Part shown: positions 18,804 through 27,116 of the stretch, in pieces
How positions within the stretch are numbered: the stretch's first letter is position 1
Layout of the letters: each line of letters opens with the position of its first letter
Origin: Brevibacillus choshinensis
GTDB lineage: Bacteria > Bacillota > Bacilli > Brevibacillales > Brevibacillaceae
DNA length: 64,000 nt
Direction of reading: 5' to 3'
NCBI RefSeq assembly: GCF_001420695.1
Contig: NZ_LJJB01000007.1
Coordinates: 2,091,463-2,155,462 of the forward strand
Position numbers and translations under genes: made by a program
Notes under the pieces: generated by a model
What the model was told of the DNA's origin: nothing
The model's input: only the letters and a program-made list of their open reading frames with translations
The model's database searches: none

Positions 18804-20147
18804 TCATCCGCTGCTCTCTTTTCTGGATGGCTCATGTAATCCCAATGCTACGGGAATGCCCGTTAATGCGAAAAAAAACAGGGTATAGAACAGGAGATGG
18901 TAATCCATTAGCAAACTGACTAAAACGGAAGCGATCATGCCGCCCACATAGCGGAATGTGGAAAAGATACCAGAGGCTACCCCAGACATCTCCTTTGAAA
19001 CAGCTTGCAGCGAAGCCGTTTGCATAGATGCTGAACCTATTCCGGCCCCTAGTCCTCCGATGACCAGGCCAATTGCGATCGCAACGAGTGAATGGTTGGA
19101 ATAGAATCCTACATATATGCCCACTGCTACGGCTGAGAGAAGAAAGGAAAGCAGAACCGTCATTTTCTTTCCAACTTGATCTGTTAGGTACCCGCCAAGC
19201 CATGAAAACAGAGACATCGACAGCGAAAATACAAAGAGCAGAACGCCAATCGTTTCCACGGAAAAGTGGAATTCATTTTGCAAAAGAATGGGCATCACCA
19301 GAATGGTACTATACATGATGGCATTGCTAAACAGAATAGAAAAATTGGCACTTGTAAACATGCGGTTTTTGAATAATTGAAATTGAATGAGCGGTTCCTC
19401 ACATTTCTTTTCCTGCCGGATGAACAGAAGGATTAGCATACACAGGAGTCCCAATGTCCAAATCGTCCTATATTCGTTATGCGTCACTAACAAAATGAGC
19501 GTTATGAGACTAACACCTAGAAGGATCGATCCATAGATATCCAGCGATGCATCCTTTTCCTTTTTGATGACAGGTAAAAGAAAAAACGATGCACATAACG
19601 ACACCAAAGCAAAGGGGATATTGATCCAAAAGATGGACGTCCAGCCCCATAAGCTGATTAAGATCGAGCCCATTAATGGGCCAAGCGCAGCCCCAATGCC
19701 CATGGAGAAACCAAACAATCCAAAGGTCTTGCCCATTTTCTCTTTGGGTGTCGTATACCTGATGATGGCGCTGGCATTCGGAGCAGCCAATGCGCCACCG
19801 ACAGCTTGGACGGCTCGAAAAATGATCAGCCACAGCAAATTCATCGTAAACAGACATGCGATAGAGGAAAGTAGAAAAAGCAGCATGCCTAAAAGAAACA
19901 TCTCCCGATTGCCATAAATATCCCCCAGTTTTCCAGCAATCGGCTGAAGCACGGTCATTACGATCAAATAGACGGTAATGATCCAAGAGGCATGGGTCAG
20001 GTTGCTATGCAAAGATTCAACAATGCTAGGCAAACCAACAGCAATCATGGTTGAATTGACAGGGACCAAAAAAGTCCCTGTCAATATAGAGAGAAGCACG
20101 AGTCCGTGACTATTGTTTTCCAAAGTGAACCACTCCGTTGGTGCCAT
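18804..20147 (-). CDS. MFS drug exporter (DHA2-like)
   Basis: 447 residues with about 13-14 hydrophobic helices. Motif A is GKLGDIYGNREMF, and motif C-like GIGAALGPLMGSILI identifies antiporter-type drug exporters. The frame overlaps the preceding enzyme gene by 38 bases; a TTG at 20123 with acggagtgg upstream is an alternative, better-supported start. Last gene of a unit behind the two halves of a rifampicin-phosphotransferase-like enzyme, so export of the same or a related antibiotic is a reasonable inference. Confidence 0.85.
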   Translation of the reverse strand: MAPTEWFTLENNSHGLVLLSILTGTFLVPVNSTMIAVGLPSIVESLHSNLTHASWIITVYLIVMTVLQPIAGKLGDIYGNREMFLLGMLLFLLSSIACLFTMNLLWLIIFRAVQAVGGALAAPNASAIIRYTTPKEKMGKTFGLFGFSMGIGAALGPLMGSILISLWGWTSIFWINIPFALVSLCASFFLLPVIKKEKDASLDIYGSILLGVSLITLILLVTHNEYRTIWTLGLLCMLILLFIRQEKKCEEPLIQFQLFKNRMFTSANFSILFSNAIMYSTILVMPILLQNEFHFSVETIGVLLFVFSLSMSLFSWLGGYLTDQVGKKMTVLLSFLLSAVAVGIYVGFYSNHSLVAIAIGLVIGGLGAGIGSASMQTASLQAVSKEMSGVASGIFSTFRYVGGMIASVLVSLLMDYHLLFYTLFFFALTGIPVALGLHEPSRKESSG

Positions 20148-21747
20148 CTACCGTGACGATATCTCCATCCCGTAGAACGCTCGTCGCTACTTTCGTGCCA
20201 ACTACAGAAGGCACACGGTACTCTCTGGCTACGGTTCCCGCGTGAGATAAGATCCCGCCCGCATCGGTCACGACGGCTCCCACGACTGAAAACAGAACCG
20301 TCCATGGCGGGGTCGTTGTTTTGCAAACCAGTACATCGCCTGTCTGGATTTTGGAAAAATCCTCAGGTCCTCGCACTACCTTCACAACTCCCGTATACTG
20401 CCCCTGTGAAGCCGCATATCCGGAAAAATGCTTCTCCTGCTCATTCACTTCTGGTGCCTTTAATCCAAACACGCGCTCCAAAATGGGATCGTCAGGCACT
20501 TCTTCTGGTGGTGTTCCATAAACCGGCGGCACGTTTTTTTGTTTGTTCTGCTCATGCTCCTGTTTTCGACGCTCTATTGTTTGAGATACCAAAGTGGGTT
20601 CTGACAATACGTCGAGCAACTCATCATAGTACAGAAAAAAGATATCATTAGGAGCTTCCACCACATTCGCTTCCACAAGCATCTCCCCTACACGTAACAA
20701 GAAGAGACGAGATTTCGCGGGGAGCATCGCATCAATATAGAAATGGTGGTCCTCATCCAGCCCCCAGGCCTCCAACGCCCATTGATGCAATTGGATAAAC
20801 GCCTGCTTTCCTTCTCCCTCCGGCATTTTGGCTAACGTTTCAAGTACCTTCTCCTCGCGCTTTTGAACGATTTGCGCATATTCCTTTTCAAAATCATACT
20901 CTTTCTGCAAGTAGGTGCTGATCATGTATAGAACCTGATTGGGATTTTCGATCCAGGTTTCATCAAGGAATTCATGGGAGTTTGGGGAACGGTACCCGTA
21001 TACCTCGAGAAATGCCCGCAGGCCTGTCAAAAAAGCTCTACCTTCTTCCTGTTGATCGAGCTGTGATACGATTTCTTCAGTGGGAAATCCGGTGAATATC
21101 CCTTCCAGTACCGCAGACTGTTTCACCTGCACAGCCAGTTTCCATAGCTCCCGATCTGTTTCCAGCGTCTTGTTCATCACACCTGACAGACATTCATAAA
21201 CGGCAGTTGCATCCGACTCGTTGGTTAGTCGAGCGTACAGCTCCTCCAACGCCATCGAATGTCCGCCTCTTGGCATCACAATTTCAAAATGAAGCTGCCA
21301 TGCTTTCTCGTAGAACGTAAATAGTTCCTCAACTCTTTGTTTGGCTTCATCTAATGTAGCCGTTTGGCTTCGATATACATCCAATTGACGATAAAAAGGG
21401 GAGAATATATGCTCCACGGAATCCATCAGCCTTTGCTTTTGAATCGGAAGCAAGGGACCTACCAGCTCTTGATGCTCTCGAATCCGTGAGGGCATATCTC
21501 CCTCATGAGGAAGTGTTGCTTGATAAAGGCGACCATCCGCCAATTTCATCATGAATTGACGGAGTGGCATTTTGAGATTTTCAAAGGCCGTTTTCGTTCC
21601 TTTTGTCATCGCGGGAATTTGAAACGACGCAAACAAAGGGCTTACGGCATGCGCCAAATGAACATCATCCTGTACCCAAAAATAGTTCTGTTTGTCTTCA
21701 TCATTCAGAACGATCTCTCTTTGAAATTCCGTCAGTTGCGTCATCAA
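20110..21747 (-). CDS. Rifampicin phosphotransferase/PEP synthase-like, substrate-binding and His domains (split subunit)
   Basis: 545 residues. Corresponds to the part of Rph/PEP-synthase-like enzymes after the ATP-grasp domain: a large mostly helical substrate domain (about 1-440) and a C-terminal swivelling domain with the phospho-carrier histidine in DAGGILSHAGTVAREYRVP. On its own it lacks ATP binding, which the overlapping upstream gene supplies (ATGA overlap, bases 21744-21747). In Rph, rifampicin is phosphorylated by ATP through the His. Alternatively the pair is a related antibiotic or small-molecule phosphotransferase such as YvkC. Confidence 0.8.
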   Translation of the reverse strand: MMTQLTEFQREIVLNDEDKQNYFWVQDDVHLAHAVSPLFASFQIPAMTKGTKTAFENLKMPLRQFMMKLADGRLYQATLPHEGDMPSRIREHQELVGPLLPIQKQRLMDSVEHIFSPFYRQLDVYRSQTATLDEAKQRVEELFTFYEKAWQLHFEIVMPRGGHSMALEELYARLTNESDATAVYECLSGVMNKTLETDRELWKLAVQVKQSAVLEGIFTGFPTEEIVSQLDQQEEGRAFLTGLRAFLEVYGYRSPNSHEFLDETWIENPNQVLYMISTYLQKEYDFEKEYAQIVQKREEKVLETLAKMPEGEGKQAFIQLHQWALEAWGLDEDHHFYIDAMLPAKSRLFLLRVGEMLVEANVVEAPNDIFFLYYDELLDVLSEPTLVSQTIERRKQEHEQNKQKNVPPVYGTPPEEVPDDPILERVFGLKAPEVNEQEKHFSGYAASQGQYTGVVKVVRGPEDFSKIQTGDVLVCKTTTPPWTVLFSVVGAVVTDAGGILSHAGTVAREYRVPSVVGTKVATSVLRDGDIVTVDGTNGVVHFGKQ

Positions 21748-22631
21748 TCCTGGCCTCCTTGGGTGGTAACAGGTCTCACTTGCAGGATGTAGATGTGGTC
21801 AGCCTTAATCGCAAATTCGATATCGACGGGATGCTGGTAGAATGCTTCCATTTTTTTCGTTTCTCTTACCAGCGACAATAGTTGCTCATCTGTGAGACAA
21901 AAGCACGCTTGCTCTTCACTAGTTGTCTCTACTTCTTTTATGCCCTTTTGCCCATAAACCATTTTCATTTCTTTGCCGCCCAGATCTCTGTGAATATAAG
22001 CAAGCTGTTTGCTGACAAGAAAGCTATCTGGCGTAACCATGCCGGAAACAATTGCTTCTCCCAGGCCATAGCTCGCGTTAATCACGATCTCTTCCTTGTT
22101 TTGGGTTACCGGATTCATACTGAAAACGACACCTGAGACATCCGCTTCGATGCACCGTTGAATCAAGACCGCCATCGGAAATTTCTCAGCAGCAATCTTT
22201 TTTTGCAGGGCATATTGCTTCACCCTGTCTGAAAACAAGGAACTCCAACACATTTTCACGCTCTCCATGAGATGAGGGAAATCTTTCACGTTGAGAATGC
22301 TCTCATATTGGCCTGCAAAAGAAGCACCCTGCAAATCCTCTGCTGCAGAAGAAGAACGAACAGCAACAGAAAGATCGGATTCGTTCGTCTCCACTTTCAG
22401 TCTCTCATAGGCGGCTGCAATGTCGCGCTCAATCTCTGACGGTACAGTCGCCTCCCATACTTTTTCCTCTAAATGATTCTCTATCATGAAGCGAGCGAGT
22501 GCATTGGAAGTAACGATAAATCCTTGTGGTACTCGGAAGTTTTCTTGAACCAATTGAGCTAAATGGAATGCTTTTGTACCGACTCGAAGGATTTCTTCCT
22601 GACCTGCCGATTGTAGGGATACCGTGTACAA
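21744..22631 (-). CDS. Rifampicin phosphotransferase/PEP synthase-like, ATP-grasp domain (split subunit)
   Basis: 295 residues that match only the PPDK N-terminal ATP-binding domain: VRSSSAAEDLQGASFAGQYE, GVVFSMNPVT, YGLGEAIVSG and DIEFAIKADHIYILQVRPV. Ordinary Rph proteins fuse this to the domains now encoded by the next gene; here the break falls at the natural domain border and the genes overlap by 4 bases. Start is TTG (22631) with aaaggag 9 bases upstream; the nearby ATG is in another frame. Both halves are intact in their own frames, so a working two-subunit enzyme is likely. Confidence 0.8.
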   Translation of the reverse strand: MYTVSLQSAGQEEILRVGTKAFHLAQLVQENFRVPQGFIVTSNALARFMIENHLEEKVWEATVPSEIERDIAAAYERLKVETNESDLSVAVRSSSAAEDLQGASFAGQYESILNVKDFPHLMESVKMCWSSLFSDRVKQYALQKKIAAEKFPMAVLIQRCIEADVSGVVFSMNPVTQNKEEIVINASYGLGEAIVSGMVTPDSFLVSKQLAYIHRDLGGKEMKMVYGQKGIKEVETTSEEQACFCLTDEQLLSLVRETKKMEAFYQHPVDIEFAIKADHIYILQVRPVTTQGGQD

Positions 22632-22784
22632 CCATATGCACTCCTTTACAGTAATGTAACTAAAATTTTACGAATGATTTATAATCTTTAAACAGTATTC
22701 GCGAGTGACCTTAATATTCGAAAAAAATGTTCTATTGAGCACTGATTCCTTCGTACGGTGAAGCACGCTAAATTCCCTCAACGT

Positions 22785-22814
22785 GAAAAAGACACGAGCT
22801 GTTGGCTTCGTGCC
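22785..22814 (-). terminator. Rho-independent terminator upstream of the split phosphotransferase genes
   Basis: On the minus strand gcacgaagcc...agctcgtg forms a stem followed by tcttttt. It sits 113 bases past the DUF3934-type gene and 154 bases before the phosphotransferase start. It probably ends the former transcript; a regulated attenuator of the resistance unit is the alternative. The remainder of 22632-22926 is promoter-like and AT-rich (ttataaat near 22680). Confidence 0.6.
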
Positions 22815-22926
22815 TTTCGAAGAGTACCAGTCGGTTCGCATAACTACCCCCGTCTTCCCAAGCTCACGGGGTATTGAAGCCACGACTATTATATATTGCC
22901 GTAGTCGATCTCATCCATTTCTGTTT

Positions 22927-23097
22927 TCAATCACCTTTACTACTGCTAGTGGTCTTTGCGCCACCCGCTTTTTTTTCACCTTTACTTACATATGGTTTTG
23001 GGGCGTTCTTTGCTTTCTTAGAACTAGCTTGCCATCGGTTCCATCCCTTTTTGTCTGTTCCTCTACCTGTTCCGCCTTTACCCTTAGCTTTACTCAT
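22927..23097 (-). CDS. Small basic protein, DUF3934 type
   Basis: 56 residues, rich in Lys, Gly and Ser, starting MSKAKGKGGTGRGTDKKGWN with the RWQASSKKAK block that follows in this Bacillales family. RBS ggag lies 7 bases before ATG. Its function is unknown; the high charge and lack of hydrophobic core suggest nucleic-acid association or a disordered protein. It has its own downstream terminator (22785-22814). Confidence 0.6.
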   Translation of the reverse strand: MSKAKGKGGTGRGTDKKGWNRWQASSKKAKNAPKPYVSKGEKKAGGAKTTSSSKGD

Positions 23098-23343
23098 ATG
23101 TTCACTCCATTACCATTTAGATGTTGTGTTACTTGGCGTTGTTGGTTAGTTCTTCACTATTGCTTGCTTATTTATTTAAGCAAGCATGTTGAAATATACA
23201 GCATCTTATTCAATATGTACAGAAAAAAGCTCAAGTATTGTTTGATCCATAGCATTTCATAAAAAATGAAAGAATGCACGCTCTCCACATGCCCCGTATG
23301 CGTGTCAAATTAATTCATCACCAATCTTCATCTTGTCTATCTA

Positions 23344-23369
23344 AACTAACCTGCCCGTCAGCTTAACTC
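23344..23369 (+). repeat. Terminal repeat copy (aactaacctgcccgt type)
   Basis: aactaacctgcccgtcagct, the left-end form of the dispersed repeat (compare 39055, 49695, 52403, 63720). It lies just beyond the stop of the 14-residue ORF below. No other structure is seen in 23098-23411 apart from AT-rich sequence. Confidence 0.5.
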
Positions 23370-23411
23370 AGCGCTTTCAGTCTTCCTTATTAAAAACCAA
23401 CTATAACTGAA

Positions 23412-23456
23412 TTATTGTGTTCCTTCAAATGAATCTCTCGGTTGATAGTAAGCCAT
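23412..23456 (-). CDS. Possible 14-residue peptide MAYYQPRDSFEGTQ
   Basis: A strong RBS (aaggagg, 7 bases) precedes ATG, but the frame stops after 14 codons close to the repeat at 23344. It may be a gene start cut off by the repeat insertion, or a real micropeptide. No family assigned. Confidence 0.3.
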   Translation of the reverse strand: MAYYQPRDSFEGTQ

Positions 23457-23688
23457 GATGAAACCTCCTTATGATTCGTATGCCAATAACTAGGCAAATT
23501 CCATGCCGAACGAAGATTCACAATATTTTGCTATTTTTGTTATGGGGACCGCTTAACGACCTATTCACCAATGAATACCCAAATACTCCAAAATGCCGCG
23601 TCTGCTTTTTTATTGGTATATTCGTTTGTGAATACCCTATTCAAGTGTGATCAACTCTATTTCATCTTTCGACGATGTTAACGAGAAG

Positions 23689-23715
23689 AACCTCCTATCT
23701 CTTTGACAGGAGGTT
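23689..23715 (-). terminator. Hairpin after the Big_2 gene
   Basis: aacctcctatc pairs with gacaggaggtt (one wobble/mismatch) 33 bases past the stop of the secreted protein gene on the minus strand; T-rich ttcttct follows. The stretch 23457-23688 shows no gene. Confidence 0.5.
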
Positions 23716-23747
23716 ACGTACGTTATCCATTGACGCAATTTGAGTAT

Positions 23748-25256
23748 CTACCCTTTCACCTGGACCGGGAATACTGCTTTTTTTCCTTGAAAGGTTGCGA
23801 TGATTTGCACTTTTCCCTTCTCTTTGGCCGTAACTCGTCCATTCTCGTCAACCACGGCCACTTCTTCGTTGGAAGAGGTCCATCGAATCCCGTTCGTCAG
23901 AGCTTCTTTGGTATCGTCATCATAAACGGCCGTAACCTTAAGTTCTTCCGTATCGCCTTTATCCAGTTTCAGTTTGTGCATTTGCATTTGCGGCTCAAGG
24001 GAGACGATGGTTTTTGTTTTGCCGTATTTGATCAGATAGATGTCTCGCTTGTCCGCACTGGTTGTGCTTTTTTCCCAATATTCCCCCAATAACAAATACT
24101 GGTCATTTCCCTGGGGAACCGCATTAGCAACGCGTATTTGCGGGAACGAGATCGTTTTCTCCCACAAAGGGTCGCCAGATTGATCCAACTTCTTGAAATT
24201 CCATTTGGAAGGGTCACCGTTTATCGAATCCATCACCCCGATCAGCATATATCCATCATCCGCTGTCTCGGACAACGATAAGCCTCTTTCTCCGTCCGAC
24301 ACTTCTCCGCTTCCCACTTCGGTATCGTAAAGCTTTTGCCAAACAACTTTCCCCTCCGAATCGATATGCCACGCAACGATGTCATCGAAAGCCGGGTCAG
24401 AGTTGAAGCGGTTGGTGTATCCGGTGACGAGAAGCCCGCCATCGGTCGCAGGGAGGACTGATTTGATTGTGATCGAACCCTTCTGTTCGTAGGTATGTTC
24501 CCAAAGCTTGTCCGCTTCTTCGGACAGCTTTGCCACGTACAGGTGAGCATCGCCGGAGAACACACTGCCTTGGACAAACATTTCCCCGCTTTTGGTAACA
24601 TAAACGCGATGAGCCGAGTTGCTCAACGGCTTATCCCATTCGATTTCACCTGATGCTGTGATCTTCACGATATTGTACAGGTACTTTCCGCTCGCTTCGA
24701 GGTACTTGCGTCCAACTGCGACCACACCACCGTCGGATGTTTCGGCGAAATCACTGTACAGCAGGAGGTATCTGTCCGGTATCATCGCCCCCCCCTCTAC
24801 CTCAATTGCTTTCGTCCACTCCTCATCTCCGGTTTCACTCAATTTGATCAGCTGCAGCTTGTCCGGCTCCGAGCGCAGTGCTCCCATCACTAGATATCCG
24901 CCTTCTTTCGCCTGCTCCACGTCGGCGATAAAGAACTCTTCCGGCATACGCTTTGACCATTCTTCCCGTCCCGTTCCATCTGCTTTCACCAGCAAAGGGG
25001 GGAGTATGCGATAAGCACTGTTCGTCCCGTTTGCCCAGACCAGCCCGCCGCCATCTTTCGTCGGGACGACCTTTTGGACCAATTCCCGCGTCTCCTCTTT
25101 GGTATAACGCTGTTCCCACTTCAGTTGGATTTCATCATCGGCAGCGGAAGCTTGTCCGATCAGACAAAGCGATGCCGCCAACGAGAAAGCAACCATCCGG
25201 ATCAAGAACCGCCGGCAACTGAAATGATTCTTTTCCCTTGTTCTCATGTTTTCCAC
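23748..25256 (-). CDS. Secreted repeat protein with C-terminal Big_2 (immunoglobulin-like) domain
   Basis: 502 residues. Signal peptide RMVAFSLAASLCLIGQASA with probable cleavage before ADDE. The body (about 45-400) carries repeated blade-like segments with tryptophans (GDEEWTK, GEIEWDK, DKLWEHTY, GKVVWQKL, GDPLWEK) separated by DGG-type turns, as in beta-propeller proteins. The last about 85 residues fit a bacterial Ig-like group 2 domain (RWTSSNEEVAVVDENGRVTA). Probably extracellular or wall-associated; target unknown. Monocistronic. Confidence 0.8.
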   Translation of the reverse strand: MENMRTREKNHFSCRRFLIRMVAFSLAASLCLIGQASAADDEIQLKWEQRYTKEETRELVQKVVPTKDGGGLVWANGTNSAYRILPPLLVKADGTGREEWSKRMPEEFFIADVEQAKEGGYLVMGALRSEPDKLQLIKLSETGDEEWTKAIEVEGGAMIPDRYLLLYSDFAETSDGGVVAVGRKYLEASGKYLYNIVKITASGEIEWDKPLSNSAHRVYVTKSGEMFVQGSVFSGDAHLYVAKLSEEADKLWEHTYEQKGSITIKSVLPATDGGLLVTGYTNRFNSDPAFDDIVAWHIDSEGKVVWQKLYDTEVGSGEVSDGERGLSLSETADDGYMLIGVMDSINGDPSKWNFKKLDQSGDPLWEKTISFPQIRVANAVPQGNDQYLLLGEYWEKSTTSADKRDIYLIKYGKTKTIVSLEPQMQMHKLKLDKGDTEELKVTAVYDDDTKEALTNGIRWTSSNEEVAVVDENGRVTAKEKGKVQIIATFQGKKAVFPVQVKG

Positions 25257-25270
25257 ACTCCATTCTTAGC

Positions 25271-25290
25271 GATATTGGAAATGTTTTTCC
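25271..25290. promoter_or_regulatory. Palindrome upstream of the Big_2 gene
   Basis: attggaaatgtttttccaat has arms attggaaa/ttttccaat and lies 15 bases before the start codon on the minus strand, overlapping the leader. Possible operator or mRNA hairpin. The rest of 25291-25632 holds no supported gene. Confidence 0.3.
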
Positions 25291-25632
25291 AATCTATTAC
25301 TACTTATATAAGAGCATGGCAATCTTGTACAGTATCCTTATTCCTAGGCAATTAATCGGAAAGCACGCCCTCGTTCAACCTTTTTCCTGCATCTTCCTAC
25401 TTAGTGACTACTGGAGGGAATTACGCATACGAACGGGGTTTCGATGAATACAAAAGACCTAGGAAAATGGCCCAGATCTTCTCATGATTCCGATTGATTA
25501 TGGATACGGCTCGGACGGAAATGGATAAATTTTATCCTGTATTCTCTGGATTGTACCCACTTTTCTATTCGGTTCAGTCTATCGTCCGTGGAACATTGCA
25601 TAAATAAAATTCCACCATGTTGTCTTACATAA

Positions 25633-26040
25633 CTATTTAGGACAACCCATAACTCCCCCGGAGGCACCAATAATTATGGGACCGACTCTAAAACTCTCTT
25701 TTTCCCATTCCAATAAGCTTCTTTTCATAACGCATTTTGCCAACTGAACGAAGTCGCGAGCATGGTTGACTCGCTCGACCGCGTAGGTGGCAAGCAGAGA
25801 GTCCTCCGCCTCGTCATTTAGCACTATAACCAATTTCCTGGAAAGCTTAGCCACGTCTCTGATTCCTGCGCACATTCTTTGTGCGAGAAATGGCGGCATT
25901 TGATGGGCGGCATTTCCAGCCGAAAAGAGTCGGTTGTTTCTCCACCCCCTCCGTGATCGTAGAATGAAACATATAGACTGCAGTTCTCTCTAAATCTGCA
26001 TCTTCTGGAGTCACCCATCACGCAATTGCTTCCGACGTTT
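25633..26040 (-). pseudogene. FAD-dependent aromatic monooxygenase remnant (MhpA/TfdB type)
   Basis: Minus-strand frames, joined over one frameshift in a G-run near 25950, encode DADLERTAVYMFHSTITEGW, then RLFSAGNAAHQMPPFLAQ and RMCAGIRDVAKLSRKLVIVL. The GD/N-AAH-x-MPPF-x-GQGM block is the flavin-binding hallmark of class A hydroxylases (here Asp to Asn). The N-terminal Rossmann part is missing or unrecognisable upstream of a stop near 26010, and the C-terminus ends early (VMGCPK). A decayed fragment. Confidence 0.7.
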
Positions 26041-26380
26041 GTTGCCAGTCTCTTTCCTGTCCATCGCGTCACTAAGCAGGGAGCAAGCCACCTCCGATGT
26101 TGCCGCCTGCAGGGCCCATTGATTCGCTTTCGTGTGCTTAAAATTTGAGTTAGCGCATAATGGTACATTTAAGAAAATGGCTGAAAAAGCAGATGTAATT
26201 AGAGGGAGTGTGTGCCGATTACTCCAGCAGAAGTCATCCACACTGCCGAAAATTCCTCGAATACATTCGCATATGCCATGGAGGATATCCCCGACCCGCC
26301 ATACTCAGTGCTCGGCTCAGTTCTTGATAATCTAACCTTTTACAGATATTTATCTACCGAAAATCCACTGAAATCGGTCA
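26041..26380. other. Intergenic, no gene supported
   Basis: Short frames occur on both strands but none has family resemblance, good initiation and sensible composition together. Probably part of the decayed monooxygenase neighbourhood. Confidence 0.3.
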
Positions 26381-26647
26381 TTATTTCAATCCTTCGACAT
26401 GATGAGGCAAACGATTTACGCCTTTTACGGTTTCAACAAACCATTGATCGAGAGTCGGAACACCTTCACAAGGTGAAAATGAACCTATACACGTGCATGG
26501 TTTTTTATTCTCTAACTTCACCCAACAAGAAGTCATTTGATTGCGGTCGCCATCCTTGAAAACATGATACGTCAAATAGAATTCTGAACCGCACGCATTG
26601 CATTTTTGCTTTGCTGAAAACTGTACCATTACATTCATCCTTTCCAC
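26381..26647 (-). CDS. Small cysteine-containing protein of unknown function
   Basis: Up to 88 residues, with a CNACGS pair near residue 17 and further cysteines (TSCWVK, PCTCIGS), which may form a zinc ribbon. Several ATGs compete; the one giving MVQFSAKQKCNACG has aaagg at 8 bases. A GC hairpin lies immediately upstream (26657-26688). No family recognised; could be a remnant. Confidence 0.4.
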   Translation of the reverse strand: MERMNVMVQFSAKQKCNACGSEFYLTYHVFKDGDRNQMTSCWVKLENKKPCTCIGSFSPCEGVPTLDQWFVETVKGVNRLPHHVEGLK

Positions 26648-26656
26648 TTCCCCTTC

Positions 26657-26688
26657 GAGAGCGGGGAGTGATCTGTTACCCCGCTCTC
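26657..26688. terminator. Perfect 10-bp-stem hairpin
   Basis: gagagcgggg and ccccgctctc around a 12-base loop. On the minus strand it precedes the small Cys-rich ORF by about 10 bases. It lacks a T-run, so it is either a bidirectional terminator remnant or a leader hairpin. Confidence 0.45.
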
Positions 26689-26760
26689 AAGGGTTAGAAA
26701 AGACTAATTCTTACTCAAAATCGTTGTCTGATTAAAAAGGGAGTTATGACGGGTTGTAAG

Positions 26761-26832
26761 TGTGCAATTTAGTCCCATCTACCATTCTAACTGGGCTTTT
26801 GCTCGAATAACTAAACTGCGTGTGCAATCTAG
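26761..26832 (+). repeat. Two direct copies of tgtgcaatytag, 60 bp apart
   Basis: tgtgcaatttag at 26761 and tgtgcaatctag at 26821. The same word occurs three times, inverted, at 48121-48254 with 61-63 bp spacing next to the recombinase gene. Equal spacing at two distant loci points to binding sites of one protein. Confidence 0.5.
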
Positions 26833-26917
26833 CTCCCTTTCAAATCTCCGGAACTCTATTCAAGAGGCTTTACATCTCTCGATTTTTTTGGGGGCTGAAT
26901 GGGCTATCCAGTGAAAA

Positions 26918-27061
26918 TAAAGTTTTAGACTGGGGTCCTTGATATAACGCGGTTTATGAGATTGAATATCGCCACCCTTCTAAAAATAAGTATTAGACTG
27001 GACAAAAAATCAAACAGCGGCAGACTAGGACTTGAAAAATAAAGTCTTAGACTGCCGCTGT
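26918..27061 (-). repeat. About 145-bp repeat with three aataa..ttagactg sites and a terminator hairpin
   Basis: Three spaced units (about 26920, 26985, 27040) share ataa-gt-ttagactg. The third forms a 19-bp-arm hairpin (cagcggcagactaggactt / aagtcttagactgccgctg, two mismatches) that ends with tttgatttttt on the minus strand. The block aligns along its length with 48588-48735, including acgcggttt in the middle. It lies 55 bases after the NCS1 permease stop and acts as its likely terminator. Confidence 0.65.
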
Positions 27062-27116
27062 TGTTTCATGAGGTAAATACCAAGCTGCGCCAATCGCACA
27101 TGAATGGAAAAATGAA

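Noticed and set aside
22642-22800. Rifamycin-associated element upstream of the phosphotransferase genes
   Set aside because: I looked for a long GC-rich inverted repeat of that kind and saw none in the leader.
22668-22883. 71-codon minus-strand frame upstream of the phosphotransferase genes
   Set aside because: It runs through the terminator hairpin and lacks a good RBS; more likely leader sequence.
26212-26559. 115-codon plus-strand frame
   Set aside because: Partly antisense to the Cys-containing ORF; no family resemblance and odd composition.
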